From NCBI GenBank assembly GCA_016716675.1, contig JADJVG010000001.1, positions 62,001-126,000 on the forward strand: a stretch of 64,000 nt of DNA, read 5' to 3'. This DNA comes from Hyphomicrobium sp. Lineage in GTDB: Bacteria; Pseudomonadota; Alphaproteobacteria; Rhizobiales; Hyphomicrobiaceae. The notes beneath the pieces are model-generated. The model saw nothing but the letters and a program-made list of their open reading frames with translations. It did no database searches and was not told the DNA's origin. Shown here piece after piece: positions 9,555-18,337 of this stretch. The stretch's first letter is position 1. The number at the start of each line of letters is the position of its first letter. The translations under genes were made by a program, and so were the position numbers.

Positions 9555-11373
9555 CTATTCTACGGTGACAGACTTCGCCAGGTTGCGTGGCTGATCGACG
9601 TCAGTGCCCATGACGACCGCCGTGTGATAGGCGATGAGCTGGGTCGGCACCGCATAGAGCAGCGGCGTGGCAAAGGATGACACCTTTGGCATGAGAATGT
9701 GCGCTGCAACCTTGCAGGAGATTTTCTCGGGCAGTGCGTCCGAGATCAGAATGATCTGGCCGCCGCGCGCCGCGACTTCCTGCATGTTCGATATGGTCTT
9801 TTCGAACAAATCGTCTTCCGGAGCGACGACAATGACCGGCACGTTTTCATCAATCAGCGCGATGGGGCCATGCTTAAGCTCGCCAGCAGCATAACCTTCC
9901 GCGTGAATGTACGAGATTTCCTTAAGCTTCAGAGCGCCTTCCAGTGCCAGCGGATAGCTGGTGCCGCGCCCGAGGTAGAGCACGTCACGCGCTTTGGAGA
10001 GGTCCTGCGCAATTGCGACAAACGTCTGTTCGTTGCGCAACAGCGCCGCGATGTGGCGCGGCAGTTCGATCAGACCATTGACGATCTCAACTTCCTGTTC
10101 GGCGCTGATCGTGCCCCGCGCCCGGCCAATTGCTACCGCAAGGCAGGCAAGCACGGACAACTGGCAGGTGAACGCCTTCGTTGAAGCGACACCGATTTCG
10201 GGGCCAGCGAGCGTCGGCAGAACGGCGTCGGATTCGCGCGCGATCGTGGAGGTGCGGACGTTGACAATCGAGGCGATGCGTTGCCCGTTGGCCTTACAAT
10301 AGCGCAGCGTCGCCAGCGTATCGGCGGTCTCGCCCGACTGTGAAACGAACACCGCCAAGCCATCCTTCGGCAGCGGCGCTTCGCGGTAGCGCATTTCGGA
10401 AGCAACGTCGATTTCGACCGGCACGCGGGCGATGCGCTCAATCCAGTATTTGGCGACGAGGCCAGCATAATAGGCCGTTCCGCACGCCGAAATTGTCACC
10501 CGGTTGATGCTGGCGAGGTCAATGCCGAGGTCGGGGAAGTTGACCCGCGCCGTCACCATGTCGATGTAGTTGGCGAGCGTGTTGGGGATAACCTCCGGCT
10601 GCTCGTGAATTTCCTTGGCCATGAAGTGGCGGTGGTTGCCCTTATCGACGAGCAACGAACTGGCGACCGACTTCACCGACGGGCGATCGACACGGCGGCC
10701 GTCGCGATCGAAAATTTCAGCCCCCGAACGGTGCATGACCGCCCAGTCGCCTTCTTCGAGATAGGTGATGGTATCGGTGAACGGCGCGAGCGCAATGGCG
10801 TCGGACCCGAGATACATTTCTCCAGTTCCGTGCCCGAGCGCCAGCGGCGAACCCTGCCGCGCCGCGATCATCAGATCGTCCTGGCCAGCGAAAATGATGC
10901 CCAGCGCAAATGCGCCCCGCAGCTGCTTGAGCGCAGCGCGCGCCGCTTCGACCGGGCCGAGACCGTTTTGCATCTCATGCGTAATCAGGTGAACGACGGC
11001 TTCGGTGTCGGTATCGGTTTCAAAGGTGTGGCCCTTGGCTTCGAGATCGGCGCGCAGTTCGCGGAAATTCTCGATGATGCCGTTGTGCACGACAGAAACC
11101 TGGGCCGTCATATGCGGGTGGGCGTTGCGCTCGGTCGGGCGGCCATGGGTTGCCCAGCGCGTGACCAATGCCAATCATGCCATCCAGCGGCTCGGTCAAA
11201 AGGCGCTTTTCAAGATTGCGGAGTTTGCCCCCGGCTCGACGCCGCGTCAGCGTCCCCGCTTCGACGGTCGCGATGCCAGCCGAATCGTAACCGCGATACT
11301 CGAGACGCCGCAAGGCATCGACGAGATTGGTCGCAACCGGCGTCTTACCGAGGATTCCGACGATTCCGCACAT
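9555..11373 (-). CDS. glmS: Glutamine-fructose-6-phosphate aminotransferase GlmS, split by a 2-base deletion
   Basis: GlmS makes glucosamine-6-phosphate from fructose-6-phosphate and glutamine, the first committed step to UDP-GlcNAc. The N-terminal glutaminase domain begins MCGIVGILG with the catalytic Cys2 and includes LEYRGYDSAG. Two SIS isomerase domains follow (SQSGETADTLATLR, SVLACLAVAIGRARG, then ISYIHAEGYAAGELKHGP), and the protein ends LAKSVTVE as expected. The invariant HTRWATHG is broken: the first frame reads GIGH then leaves frame, and the next frame resumes TRWATHG. Loss of one AC from CACACG at about 11159-11166 explains this exactly, and restoring it gives 606 residues, a normal length. 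The gene lies 157 bases downstream of glmU on the same strand. It is normally essential, so an assembly error is the likely cause. Confidence 0.92.
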
Positions 11374-11530
11374 GTATTAAGTCCCTGGATTCGCTGCCCC
11401 CATCGCGAACATGGCGATGGTTAAGGCGCTTCTCAAATCACACTCTGTTTCAGTCCATCTCCAAAACGCGTGGCGTCTTGGGTCCGGTGTACAGCCGACA
11501 CACTGAAGACAATGCAAAAGCCGTGCTCAG

Positions 11531-12886
11531 TTAGGATTTACCCTTCCGCCGCGCCATCATTGTGCGGAACTTCTCGGCCCAACCGGGACGTTCCTCCTGC
11601 GCCGACCGTTCCAGCGCCAGTGCGCCGGCGCCGACATCTTTGGTGATGACACTACCCGAACCGATATAGGCGCCAGCACCGATCTTAATCGGCGCCACGA
11701 GAGATGAGTTCGAGCCGATAAACGCGCCCTCGCCGATCTCGGTCTTGCTTTTGTTGAAACCGTCATAGTTACAGAAAATCGTGCCCGCGCCGATATTGGC
11801 CTTCGCGCCGACGCTGCCATCCCCCAAATAGGCGAGATGATTGGCTTTGGAGCCCTGCCCCATCGCCACATTCTTAACCTCAACGAAATTGCCGACGTGA
11901 ACCTCTGACGCCAGTTTAGCGCCTGGACGCAGCCGCGCAAACGGACCAATACGCGCATCCCGGCCGATCACGGCGCCCTCAAAATGGCAGTTGGCCTTGA
12001 TTTCGGCGCCGCTTTCAACGGTGACGCCGGGACCGAAAAACACATTCGGCTCAATCGTGACGTCGTTTGCGATGCTGGTATCGAACGACAACCAGACCGT
12101 ATCGGGCGCGATCATCGTCACGCCGCTGTCCATGAAGGCGAGCCGCGCGCGCTGCTGCCAGATGGCTTCGGCTTCGGCCAATTGCGAGCGCGCGTTGACG
12201 CCGAGCACTTCGTCTTCGTCACATTCGACAACGGCGGTTTGCAGGCCGTCTGCGCGGGCGATTTCGACGGCGTCCGTCAGATAGTATTCGCCCTTCGCGT
12301 TGCTGTTGCCGATCCGGTCGAGCAGCTGAGTGAGGCGCGGCACGCGGAACGCGATGACACCCGAATTGCACAAATCAACCTGGCGTTCGGCCGGGCTCGC
12401 GTCTTTGTCCTCGCGGATCGCGAGCAGCGCTCCACTAGCATCGGTGAGAAGCCGGCCATAGCCTGTCGGGTCTTTGGGGCGGAAACCGAGCACGGCGACG
12501 TTGGCGCCTTCGTTCAGCTTGGCGCAAATGCGGGCGATGGTGGACGGACGGATCAACGGCGTGTCGGCATAGAGCACAATCACATCGCCCTCGTGGGCGT
12601 CGATGGCCGACCGCGCGGCCAGCACGGCGTCGCCGGTGCCGCGCTGGTTCACCTGCGTCGCGATCTCAGCTCCAAGAAAGACAGCGGCGGCTTCAGCTTC
12701 CACCTTGGCCATATCCGGCCCGACGACGACGGCAACCTTGGCGGCATCGCAGCGGGTAGCCAGATCGAGCACATGGCCGAGCATGGAGCGGCCTGCAACC
12801 TTGTGCAGAACCTTGGGCAGCGACGACTTCATGCGCGTGCCTTTGCCGGCAGCGAGGACAACGATCAGCGCGGAGGGAGTGCTCAT
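11531..12886 (-). CDS. glmU: Bifunctional UDP-GlcNAc pyrophosphorylase / glucosamine-1-phosphate acetyltransferase GlmU
   Basis: GlmU acetylates glucosamine-1-phosphate and then transfers UMP from UTP to give UDP-GlcNAc, the precursor of peptidoglycan and lipid A. The N-terminal pyrophosphorylase domain carries LAAGKGTRMKSSLPKVLH, with the nucleotide-binding GxGTRM and the following Lys, plus TGYGRLL. From about residue 255 the left-handed beta-helix hexapeptide repeats appear (FFGPGVTVESGAEIKANCHF, then GDGSVGAKANIGAGTIFCNYDG), which include the acetyl-CoA site. The 451-residue length is typical. I prefer the ATG at 12886 over the GTG one codon earlier. With glmS downstream this forms a glmU-glmS unit, a pairing widespread in Alphaproteobacteria. 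Confidence 0.95.
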   Translation of the reverse strand: MSTPSALIVVLAAGKGTRMKSSLPKVLHKVAGRSMLGHVLDLATRCDAAKVAVVVGPDMAKVEAEAAAVFLGAEIATQVNQRGTGDAVLAARSAIDAHEGDVIVLYADTPLIRPSTIARICAKLNEGANVAVLGFRPKDPTGYGRLLTDASGALLAIREDKDASPAERQVDLCNSGVIAFRVPRLTQLLDRIGNSNAKGEYYLTDAVEIARADGLQTAVVECDEDEVLGVNARSQLAEAEAIWQQRARLAFMDSGVTMIAPDTVWLSFDTSIANDVTIEPNVFFGPGVTVESGAEIKANCHFEGAVIGRDARIGPFARLRPGAKLASEVHVGNFVEVKNVAMGQGSKANHLAYLGDGSVGAKANIGAGTIFCNYDGFNKSKTEIGEGAFIGSNSSLVAPIKIGAGAYIGSGSVITKDVGAGALALERSAQEERPGWAEKFRTMMARRKGKS

Positions 12887-13303
12887 CACAAACCTTGGAA
12901 TTGCGAAGCTGCGGCCATTTCAGGTGTATGGCCGAGGTCCGGCCATAGGAATCGGCCGCGACCAGCGCGTGTTGCATAGCGCCCCGGGCGGTCTCCCGGC
13001 AAGCGCGGCCACTTCCTAAGGTACTGGGAAAGCAAATTCCCGGCCAGAAATGACCATCGGGCTGGGAAATGCGCCGCGCTTGACCAGCCAAGTCACCGCC
13101 CGCAATTGGGCTTTTCTCTCAAATGATCAGAACTTTGACCGTGTTGCAGGTCGGCCGCGAGATTATTCCGTCCACAGTTTACTCACCGCTGCGGGGGCTT
13201 CGTGCGTTGCCCCGAATCACATGCTCGCGCACCTTTCCCAGCCAATGCGTTGATTTCATTCAATTCGATTTACCCATTCCACCTTCCGCCCGGACCGTTG
13301 CCC
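12887..13303. other. Divergent intergenic region between glmU and a SPOR protein gene
   Basis: This 417-base stretch separates the divergent glmU and SPOR genes. Several weak open frames pass through it on both strands, but none has a recognisable domain, plausible composition or ribosome-binding site. It presumably holds two divergent promoters that I could not assign by eye. Confidence 0.4.
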
Positions 13304-14200
13304 ATGACCGCCTCGCCAAACGCCCATCCGCTTCGCAAAGCCCCGTTATTCACACCGTATGTGGTCGTGTGGACCACGCTCGGCGCGCTATCGTTCGGTT
13401 TTCTGATGGTGCTCGGTCTGGCTCCGGAATGGCTGGACGATCTGAGACCGGTTTCGAGCTACACATTCCCGCAGAACAATCAGGGCCAGCGTGCTGCTGC
13501 TCGTCTGGCGGCCGACCTCGGGCAACTGAAAGACAGCGTTTCCCAGATCCAACTTGACCTGTCGAAGGTCAAGACCGACGTCGAGATGCAGGGCGAACAG
13601 CAAAGAACCGTCAGCGCACAGGTGGCATCCCTAGAGACACGTATCTCCGCCGCATTACCAGCCGCGGCCCTTGAGACGGCAGCACCGGCCGCCGCTCAAC
13701 AAGCGCCTATGTCGAAAGGCGGCTCAACGGACGCGGCCAAGCAACCGGTGCGCGTGCCGACTGTCATCAATGCCGAAACGGATAGCAAAGGCACAGGGCT
13801 TGAAACCGGCTCGCTGAGCACGCAGTTGGCAAAGGCTGTGAAGCCGCCGCCCGCCGACGTCGCGGCGCCCGTTGTAACAACCGTCAACGCGGCGACTGAA
13901 GCGATTTCATTCGGCCCCGCAGTCGTCAAACCGGCGCCGCAGCCGGTGGGCTTGAAGCTGTCTTCCGGCGCCTCGGTCGATAGTCTGCGGCTGAGTTGGA
14001 GCCTTCTCTCTGAAAGGCATGGCGACACGCTGAACCGTCTCGAACCGCGCTACACGAGCGGTGGCGACGCGCTAAACCCGACCTATGACCTCGTCGCAGG
14101 CCCGATCAAATCAAAGACGGAAGCCGCCAAGGTTTGCAAAGCGCTGACCGCCAAGGGCGTACCGTGCACTGTCGACACCTTCAAAGGCGACTCGCTTTAG
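13304..14200 (+). CDS. Membrane-anchored coiled-coil protein with SPOR-like C-terminus
   Basis: The 298-residue product has a short cytoplasmic N-terminus, one membrane segment (VVVWTTLGALSFGFLMVLGL, about residues 18-37), a periplasmic coiled coil (AARLAADLGQLKDSVSQIQL, about 65-115), an Ala/Pro-rich linker, and a C-terminal segment resembling a SPOR domain (LRLSWSLLSERHG, YDLVAGPIKSKTEAAKVCKA, then KGVPCTVDTFKG). The architecture suggests a protein that reaches septal or lateral peptidoglycan from the inner membrane. The start is the ATG at 13304; the frame is open further upstream, but those codons lack a ribosome site and look non-coding. The SPOR call rests on pattern recognition of a divergent domain. 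It diverges from glmU, so cell-wall precursor genes are flanked by two SPOR proteins. Confidence 0.72.
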   Translation: MTASPNAHPLRKAPLFTPYVVVWTTLGALSFGFLMVLGLAPEWLDDLRPVSSYTFPQNNQGQRAAARLAADLGQLKDSVSQIQLDLSKVKTDVEMQGEQQRTVSAQVASLETRISAALPAAALETAAPAAAQQAPMSKGGSTDAAKQPVRVPTVINAETDSKGTGLETGSLSTQLAKAVKPPPADVAAPVVTTVNAATEAISFGPAVVKPAPQPVGLKLSSGASVDSLRLSWSLLSERHGDTLNRLEPRYTSGGDALNPTYDLVAGPIKSKTEAAKVCKALTAKGVPCTVDTFKGDSL

Positions 14201-14201
14201 A

Positions 14202-14236
14202 GCAAAGCTAAAGCTGGCGCCGCATGGCACCAGCAG
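14202..14236 (-). terminator. Putative intrinsic terminator for the minus-strand metallopeptidase
   Basis: On the minus strand, GCTGGTGCC and GGCGCCAGC can pair around a four-base loop with one mismatch (14213-14234). A T-rich run, TTTAGCTTTGCTCT, follows. It sits between the convergent ends of the SPOR gene and the metallopeptidase gene, so it fits a terminator acting mainly leftward. The stem is imperfect. Confidence 0.4.
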
Positions 14237-14247
14237 CGCAATTCAAC

Positions 14248-14982
14248 TCAGAATGTCTCCGACTGGAGGACGTTGCACGCCGCGATGGCGCCGCCTTGCA
14301 AGCCGGTTTGGAACCAGCGCACGCGTTGCTCAGACGATCCGTGCGTGTAGCGCGCCGGATCGACCGGAGCTCCCACGGCAGCCAGGATCTTGTCGTCTCC
14401 GATCGCATCGAGCGACGCTGCGATTTCCGACCGCATCCCCTCAGTTGCCGCGAACTTTGGACTTCTGCTGGCCCATACGCCGGCCAGACAATCGGCTTCG
14501 AGTTCGAACCTCAACGACAAGTCGCGCTGGCGGCTGGGATCATTGCGCACAAGCTGATTGAGCACGCGGAACCGGCCTGAGATGTTCTGAATATGGTGAC
14601 CAAGTTCATGCGCGACGAGAAACGCGAGACCCGCGTCGCCGACGCCGGGGAACCGCTTATCGAGGTCCTGCATGCTCGCCACGCTGACAAACACGGTGGT
14701 GTTGCCCGAGCAGTAGACCGGCCCGGTGCCGATATACAGTCCGTAGCAGTGGGACGCGCGCACGTTGGCAACGAAGTTGATCTTCGGAGCGTCGATGCGA
14801 TAGGCCTGTTCGCCGAGTAGATCCTGCCATGCCGCAGTTGCATCATCCCAGGCTTCTAAGATCATCGCCTGAATTTTTGCCTGACGGGTTTCATCATCGC
14901 TCAGTACGCCCGCAGGCTCAGGCGCGCCGGCCATCGCCGCGGCCAACAAGAGTGCGATTTTCGAATGACGCAGCATCGGCAC
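14248..14982 (-). CDS. Neutral zinc metallopeptidase (YpfJ-like), short paralogue
   Basis: This 244-residue protein belongs to the putative neutral zinc metallopeptidase family. The gluzincin-type motif is HELGHHIQN, and the downstream glutamate is in RFELEADCLAGVWA. The catalytic core is preceded by GTGPVYCSGNTTVFVSVASM, which resembles the family's paired-Cys region. The N-terminus (KIALLLAAAMAGAPEPAGVL) looks like a signal peptide or signal anchor, unlike the longer paralogue upstream that has a Gly-rich head and an internal membrane segment. The C-terminus (THGSSEQRVRWFQTGLQGG, with a final Cys) matches the family. It lies 86 bases downstream of the paralogue on the same strand, so the two are probably tandem duplicates. 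The substrate is unknown. Confidence 0.82.
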   Translation of the reverse strand: MPMLRHSKIALLLAAAMAGAPEPAGVLSDDETRQAKIQAMILEAWDDATAAWQDLLGEQAYRIDAPKINFVANVRASHCYGLYIGTGPVYCSGNTTVFVSVASMQDLDKRFPGVGDAGLAFLVAHELGHHIQNISGRFRVLNQLVRNDPSRQRDLSLRFELEADCLAGVWASRSPKFAATEGMRSEIAASLDAIGDDKILAAVGAPVDPARYTHGSSEQRVRWFQTGLQGGAIAACNVLQSETF

Positions 14983-15068
14983 CGCCTGCCTTCGTCTTCT
15001 AATTCCGAAGCCTCAAGTCAGCATCAAGTGTCGTACTCATCGCGCAAATAGCGAACAGGTGTCCCAGC

Positions 15069-16046
15069 TCACGGGTTCGAGGTATTGAACGTATCACAGT
15101 CTTCCATTTGACCGGATTTAAGACCCGCGCTGAACCAACGAACGCGCTGCGCTGCCGTGCCGTGGGTAAATGCATCGGGCATCACGCGGCCGGTCATTTT
15201 CCGCTGGATCATGTCGTCGCCAATCTGCGTGGCGGCGTTCAACGCCTCTTCTACGTCGCCCGGCTGCAGGCGGTTCTTAACCTGATCATTGAGATTGGCC
15301 CAGACGCCCGCGAGGCAATCGGCCTGCAGTTCCATGCGCACCTGGATTTGATTGGCGGTCGTTTCATCCGAGCGGCTTTTCAGTTCCTGCACCTTGTCGG
15401 CGATGCCGAGCAGCGTCTGGACGTGATGGCCGACTTCGTGCGCGACGACATACGCCTGGGCGAAATCGCCCGACACGTTGAACTTGCGCTGCATCTCTTC
15501 ATAGAACGACAGGTCGATGTAGACCTTCTGGTCGAGCGGACAATAGAACGGCCCCATCTGCGCCTGACCAGCACCGCAGGCGGTGCGCGTCATGCCTGAG
15601 AACAGCACCAGCGGCGGTTCCGTATAGTTTTGCCCAAAGCCACGGAACACGGATTTCCAAACGTCTTCCGTGTCGGCCAACACCCGGCTGATGAAGACCT
15701 TCATTTGATCTTCGTTGGATGCGGTTCCCGTCTGCTGACCAGAGCGCGATCCCGGCAGGCCCGGAATTTCAGTCGGGTTGCGCTGCGTCACCGGGCGTTC
15801 GGAGCGTGGCAGGTCCGGCATGTTGATCGAGCCACCGCCGCCACCGCCCAACAGCACGTCGAGCGGATTGATGCCCATGAACAGCATAAGAGCGCCGATG
15901 ATCAGCAGCGTCGTCAGACTGAACCCGCCACCGCCAACGGGGATCCGAATGCCACCACGACCGCCAGGAAACTGAAAGCCCCCGCCGCCTTGTCCGCGAC
16001 GGTCCTCGACGTTCGAACTTTCGCGGTCTTTGTCATCGTAGCGCAT
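15069..16046 (-). CDS. Neutral zinc metallopeptidase, YpfJ/KPN_02809 family
   Basis: This 325-residue membrane-anchored metallopeptidase has the family layout. A hydrophilic Arg/Gly-rich head (residues 1-45) leads to a single membrane segment (TTLLIIGALMLFMGINPLDVL, about 45-65), a Gly/Ser linker, and the catalytic domain. Zinc ligands are in HEVGHHVQT with the third in MELQADCLAGVWA. Paired cysteines occur in TACGAGQAQMGPFYCPLDQK and in the final EDCDTF. The reading MRYDDKDRESSNVEDRRG at the start is typical of these proteins. Function in vivo is not established. It is followed by its shorter paralogue and preceded on the same strand by malonyl-CoA decarboxylase. Confidence 0.88.
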   Translation of the reverse strand: MRYDDKDRESSNVEDRRGQGGGGFQFPGGRGGIRIPVGGGGFSLTTLLIIGALMLFMGINPLDVLLGGGGGGSINMPDLPRSERPVTQRNPTEIPGLPGSRSGQQTGTASNEDQMKVFISRVLADTEDVWKSVFRGFGQNYTEPPLVLFSGMTRTACGAGQAQMGPFYCPLDQKVYIDLSFYEEMQRKFNVSGDFAQAYVVAHEVGHHVQTLLGIADKVQELKSRSDETTANQIQVRMELQADCLAGVWANLNDQVKNRLQPGDVEEALNAATQIGDDMIQRKMTGRVMPDAFTHGTAAQRVRWFSAGLKSGQMEDCDTFNTSNP

Positions 16047-16155
16047 GGAAGGCCTCAGGTTTTTTGTCGAACGTGCGATTGCCGTGTCGCGGCTTGAATT
16101 CCGCGCTCATACTGCACGGAGGATCGGACAACACAAGGGTCGTTCATAGGCCGCG

Positions 16156-17610
16156 CTAGGCGCCGTCCCGCGGCGTGGGCAGCGCCTTTTTGGGCTTGAC
16201 GATGCCCGGCAGAGCCAAAAGATCCGGCACCGCTGAACTCAGACCTTTGGATTTTGCGGCCGGCCGCAATTGACTGCGCACCGCACGCGAGGCGGCAACC
16301 GTGCCGTCCTGAGCGTAGGCCTCATGGTTCTTTTCGATGTCGTCCAATTCATAGCGATAGTTGACCATCAGCCCATGGCCTTCGCGCAACCCCTTCTCCG
16401 ACGTGTCCGCCAGCCAGTTGATGCGTTCCAGCCGCGCCCCGTTGCCGAGATGGAACCGCGCTACCGGATCGACCGGACGATGATCCACAGATTTCGCTAC
16501 CAGGAAGTAGTTGGCGGCGAGCGCGGTCAGAACCGTTTTGAGCTGCTCGATCTCGGCGGAGGGTGTGCGCGCCATTTCCACCCAGCGCGGGTCTCTCAGC
16601 AGATGCAGCGCGTTGCGATCGTCGGCCGACAGAATGCCGTGCGTTCCAGGCGTCCCCTCAGCGGCGAGCGTTCGATCGAGCCAGCGCGCGAAATGCGGCA
16701 CCGGCGACAGCGTAACGAACGTCTTGAGCGTTGGCACATCACGCGCCAACTCTTCGACAACCTGCTTGATCAGGAAGTTGCCGAACGAAATGCCTTTCAA
16801 TCCGTCTTGGCAATTCGAGATCGAATAGAACACGGCGGCCGTCGGCGGTTTACCGCCCGCGGTTCCGCGCGCTTCGAGCAGCGGTCCGATGGCACCGGGG
16901 ATGTCCGTTGTCAGCGCCACCTCGACGAAGATCAGCGGTTCATCGACAAGCGAGGGATGAAAAAACGCAAAGCAGCGCCGGTCCACTGGATCGAGCCGGC
17001 GGCGCAGGTCATCCCAGCCTTTGATCTCGTGCACTGCCTCATAGGCGATGATCTTTTCAAGGATCGCAGCCGGCGTCTGCCAATCGATACTGCGCATCAC
17101 CAGAAAGCCGCGATTGAACCAATAGGCCAGCAGCGACCGCAAATCGGTATCGACGGCGGCCAGCGATGCATCCGGTTTCGGACTGCGCAGCAATTCGCGG
17201 CGCAGCGCCACGATTTCAGCCGTACCGCCGGGCGCAAGGTTGAGACGCCGGAAAAATTCGCGGCGCGGGCTGTAGGTTGCAACGCGGAGCCCCGTCAGGG
17301 CCTTTTCCGATGGCGCCGTCAGATAGGCGCGGGCTGCTGCACTAACGGCGATCGGGTCGGGTTGTAGCTCGTCGGCAAGATAGGCGAAGAAGGCGGCGCG
17401 CTCTTCGCTGGAGGCGACGTGCAAGCGGTTGAGCAATTGCCGGGCGATCGCTACGCCAGAGGCTTCACCCCGTCCCGACATCAGCGCCCGCGACAGGGCC
17501 TCGATGTTGTCGTCATCGCCCGTACCGAACAAGGCCTTGGGCAGCAGCGCGCGGCTCTGCTCGGCAACGGCATTCATCAACTCTTGCAGAAACGAGACAT
17601 TCATCGCCAT
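16156..17610 (-). CDS. Malonyl-CoA decarboxylase
   Basis: Malonyl-CoA decarboxylase converts malonyl-CoA to acetyl-CoA and CO2 and is related to the eukaryotic MLYCD enzyme. The 484-residue product has the all-helical N-terminal domain (about residues 1-180, including PRREFFRRLNLAPGGTAEIV) and the GNAT-like catalytic domain. The latter contains RCFAFFHPSLVDEPLIFVEV, NCQDGLKGISFGNFLIKQVV and TLSPVPHFARWL, where the Ser and His of the catalytic pair lie. The length is normal for the bacterial enzyme. Two candidate ATG codons (MAM) are adjacent. No matB or matC neighbour is present, so it may serve malonyl-CoA detoxification rather than a malonate catabolic operon. The gene diverges from the unknown gene at 17751. 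Confidence 0.92.
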   Translation of the reverse strand: MAMNVSFLQELMNAVAEQSRALLPKALFGTGDDDNIEALSRALMSGRGEASGVAIARQLLNRLHVASSEERAAFFAYLADELQPDPIAVSAAARAYLTAPSEKALTGLRVATYSPRREFFRRLNLAPGGTAEIVALRRELLRSPKPDASLAAVDTDLRSLLAYWFNRGFLVMRSIDWQTPAAILEKIIAYEAVHEIKGWDDLRRRLDPVDRRCFAFFHPSLVDEPLIFVEVALTTDIPGAIGPLLEARGTAGGKPPTAAVFYSISNCQDGLKGISFGNFLIKQVVEELARDVPTLKTFVTLSPVPHFARWLDRTLAAEGTPGTHGILSADDRNALHLLRDPRWVEMARTPSAEIEQLKTVLTALAANYFLVAKSVDHRPVDPVARFHLGNGARLERINWLADTSEKGLREGHGLMVNYRYELDDIEKNHEAYAQDGTVAASRAVRSQLRPAAKSKGLSSAVPDLLALPGIVKPKKALPTPRDGA

Positions 17611-17750
17611 TGCCGGGGCTTCTCCTGGTCCAACTCAGCGCCGTGCTCGCCTCGAAGGACGGGCCGAAAAGGGAAATTAATCTTTCGTTAATCATAGCCG
17701 GTCAGCATGACAGGCGATACGCGTTTTGAGCCCCTGCGAGGCCGTCTGCC

Positions 17751-18248
17751 ATGAGCGATCATCTTACCAGTGGACGCATGACCTCGGGGCTCGAGAAGGT
17801 CAAGAATGACACCGGCCGCGTGGCCTTTTGTGGACCATACGTGCTGTCCGCGATCACCGGTTACGGCATATCCAAAATCGAGGATGTCATTCGCGACGGC
17901 CGCGACTTGCCGCCCGGACGCAAACCGATCGTGCGCGGCACCTACGCCGACGAGGTCGAGGCCGCGCTTGCCCACTTCGGCTACCGCATGGAGCTGAAGG
18001 AAAGTTTCATGCACAAGGCCCGCAAGGAACGGCCGAGCGTCTGGACCTGGATGCAGAAGCCGCGCAACGCTTGGGCCTACTACATCCTGGCCATCCATAA
18101 GGGCAAGGAAGGCCACTGGATTTTGGTCAAGGGCGTCAAGATGTGTGACACCTTCACCGAAGGCAAATGGACCTTCGTCGTCGATGGACCGCACAAGGGC
18201 TGCCGGATCATGGAAATCTTCGAGGTCAAAAAGGCCATCGACGCCTGA
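17751..18248 (+). CDS. Hypothetical protein with cysteine-peptidase-like features
   Basis: I do not recognise this 165-residue protein by name. It has FCGPYVLSAITGYGISKIED near residue 26, resembling the Cys-helix of C39-like and other papain-fold peptidases. A later GHWILVKGVK segment (about residue 122) could supply the His, and WTFVVDGPHKG could supply an acidic partner. There is no signal peptide or membrane segment, so a cytoplasmic location is likely. It is basic overall (HKARKERPSVWTWMQKPRNA). It stands alone between divergent malonyl-CoA decarboxylase and the DUF2339 gene. The peptidase idea comes from motif order only; it could equally be a phage-derived or inactive fold relative. 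Confidence 0.5.
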   Translation: MSDHLTSGRMTSGLEKVKNDTGRVAFCGPYVLSAITGYGISKIEDVIRDGRDLPPGRKPIVRGTYADEVEAALAHFGYRMELKESFMHKARKERPSVWTWMQKPRNAWAYYILAIHKGKEGHWILVKGVKMCDTFTEGKWTFVVDGPHKGCRIMEIFEVKKAIDA

Positions 18249-18337
18249 GGTGAATCGGCATCAGATGCCGCGAAGCTGCCGCTTTGCCGCCGAAGTGCAC
18301 CCTCACCATGGGGCACGCATCATCAGGACCAGCCGAC

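Noticed and set aside
11159..11166. Programmed frameshifting in glmS
   Set aside because: No slippery heptamer or downstream pseudoknot is evident, the site fits simple loss of AC from CACAC, and the same signature recurs in unrelated genes.
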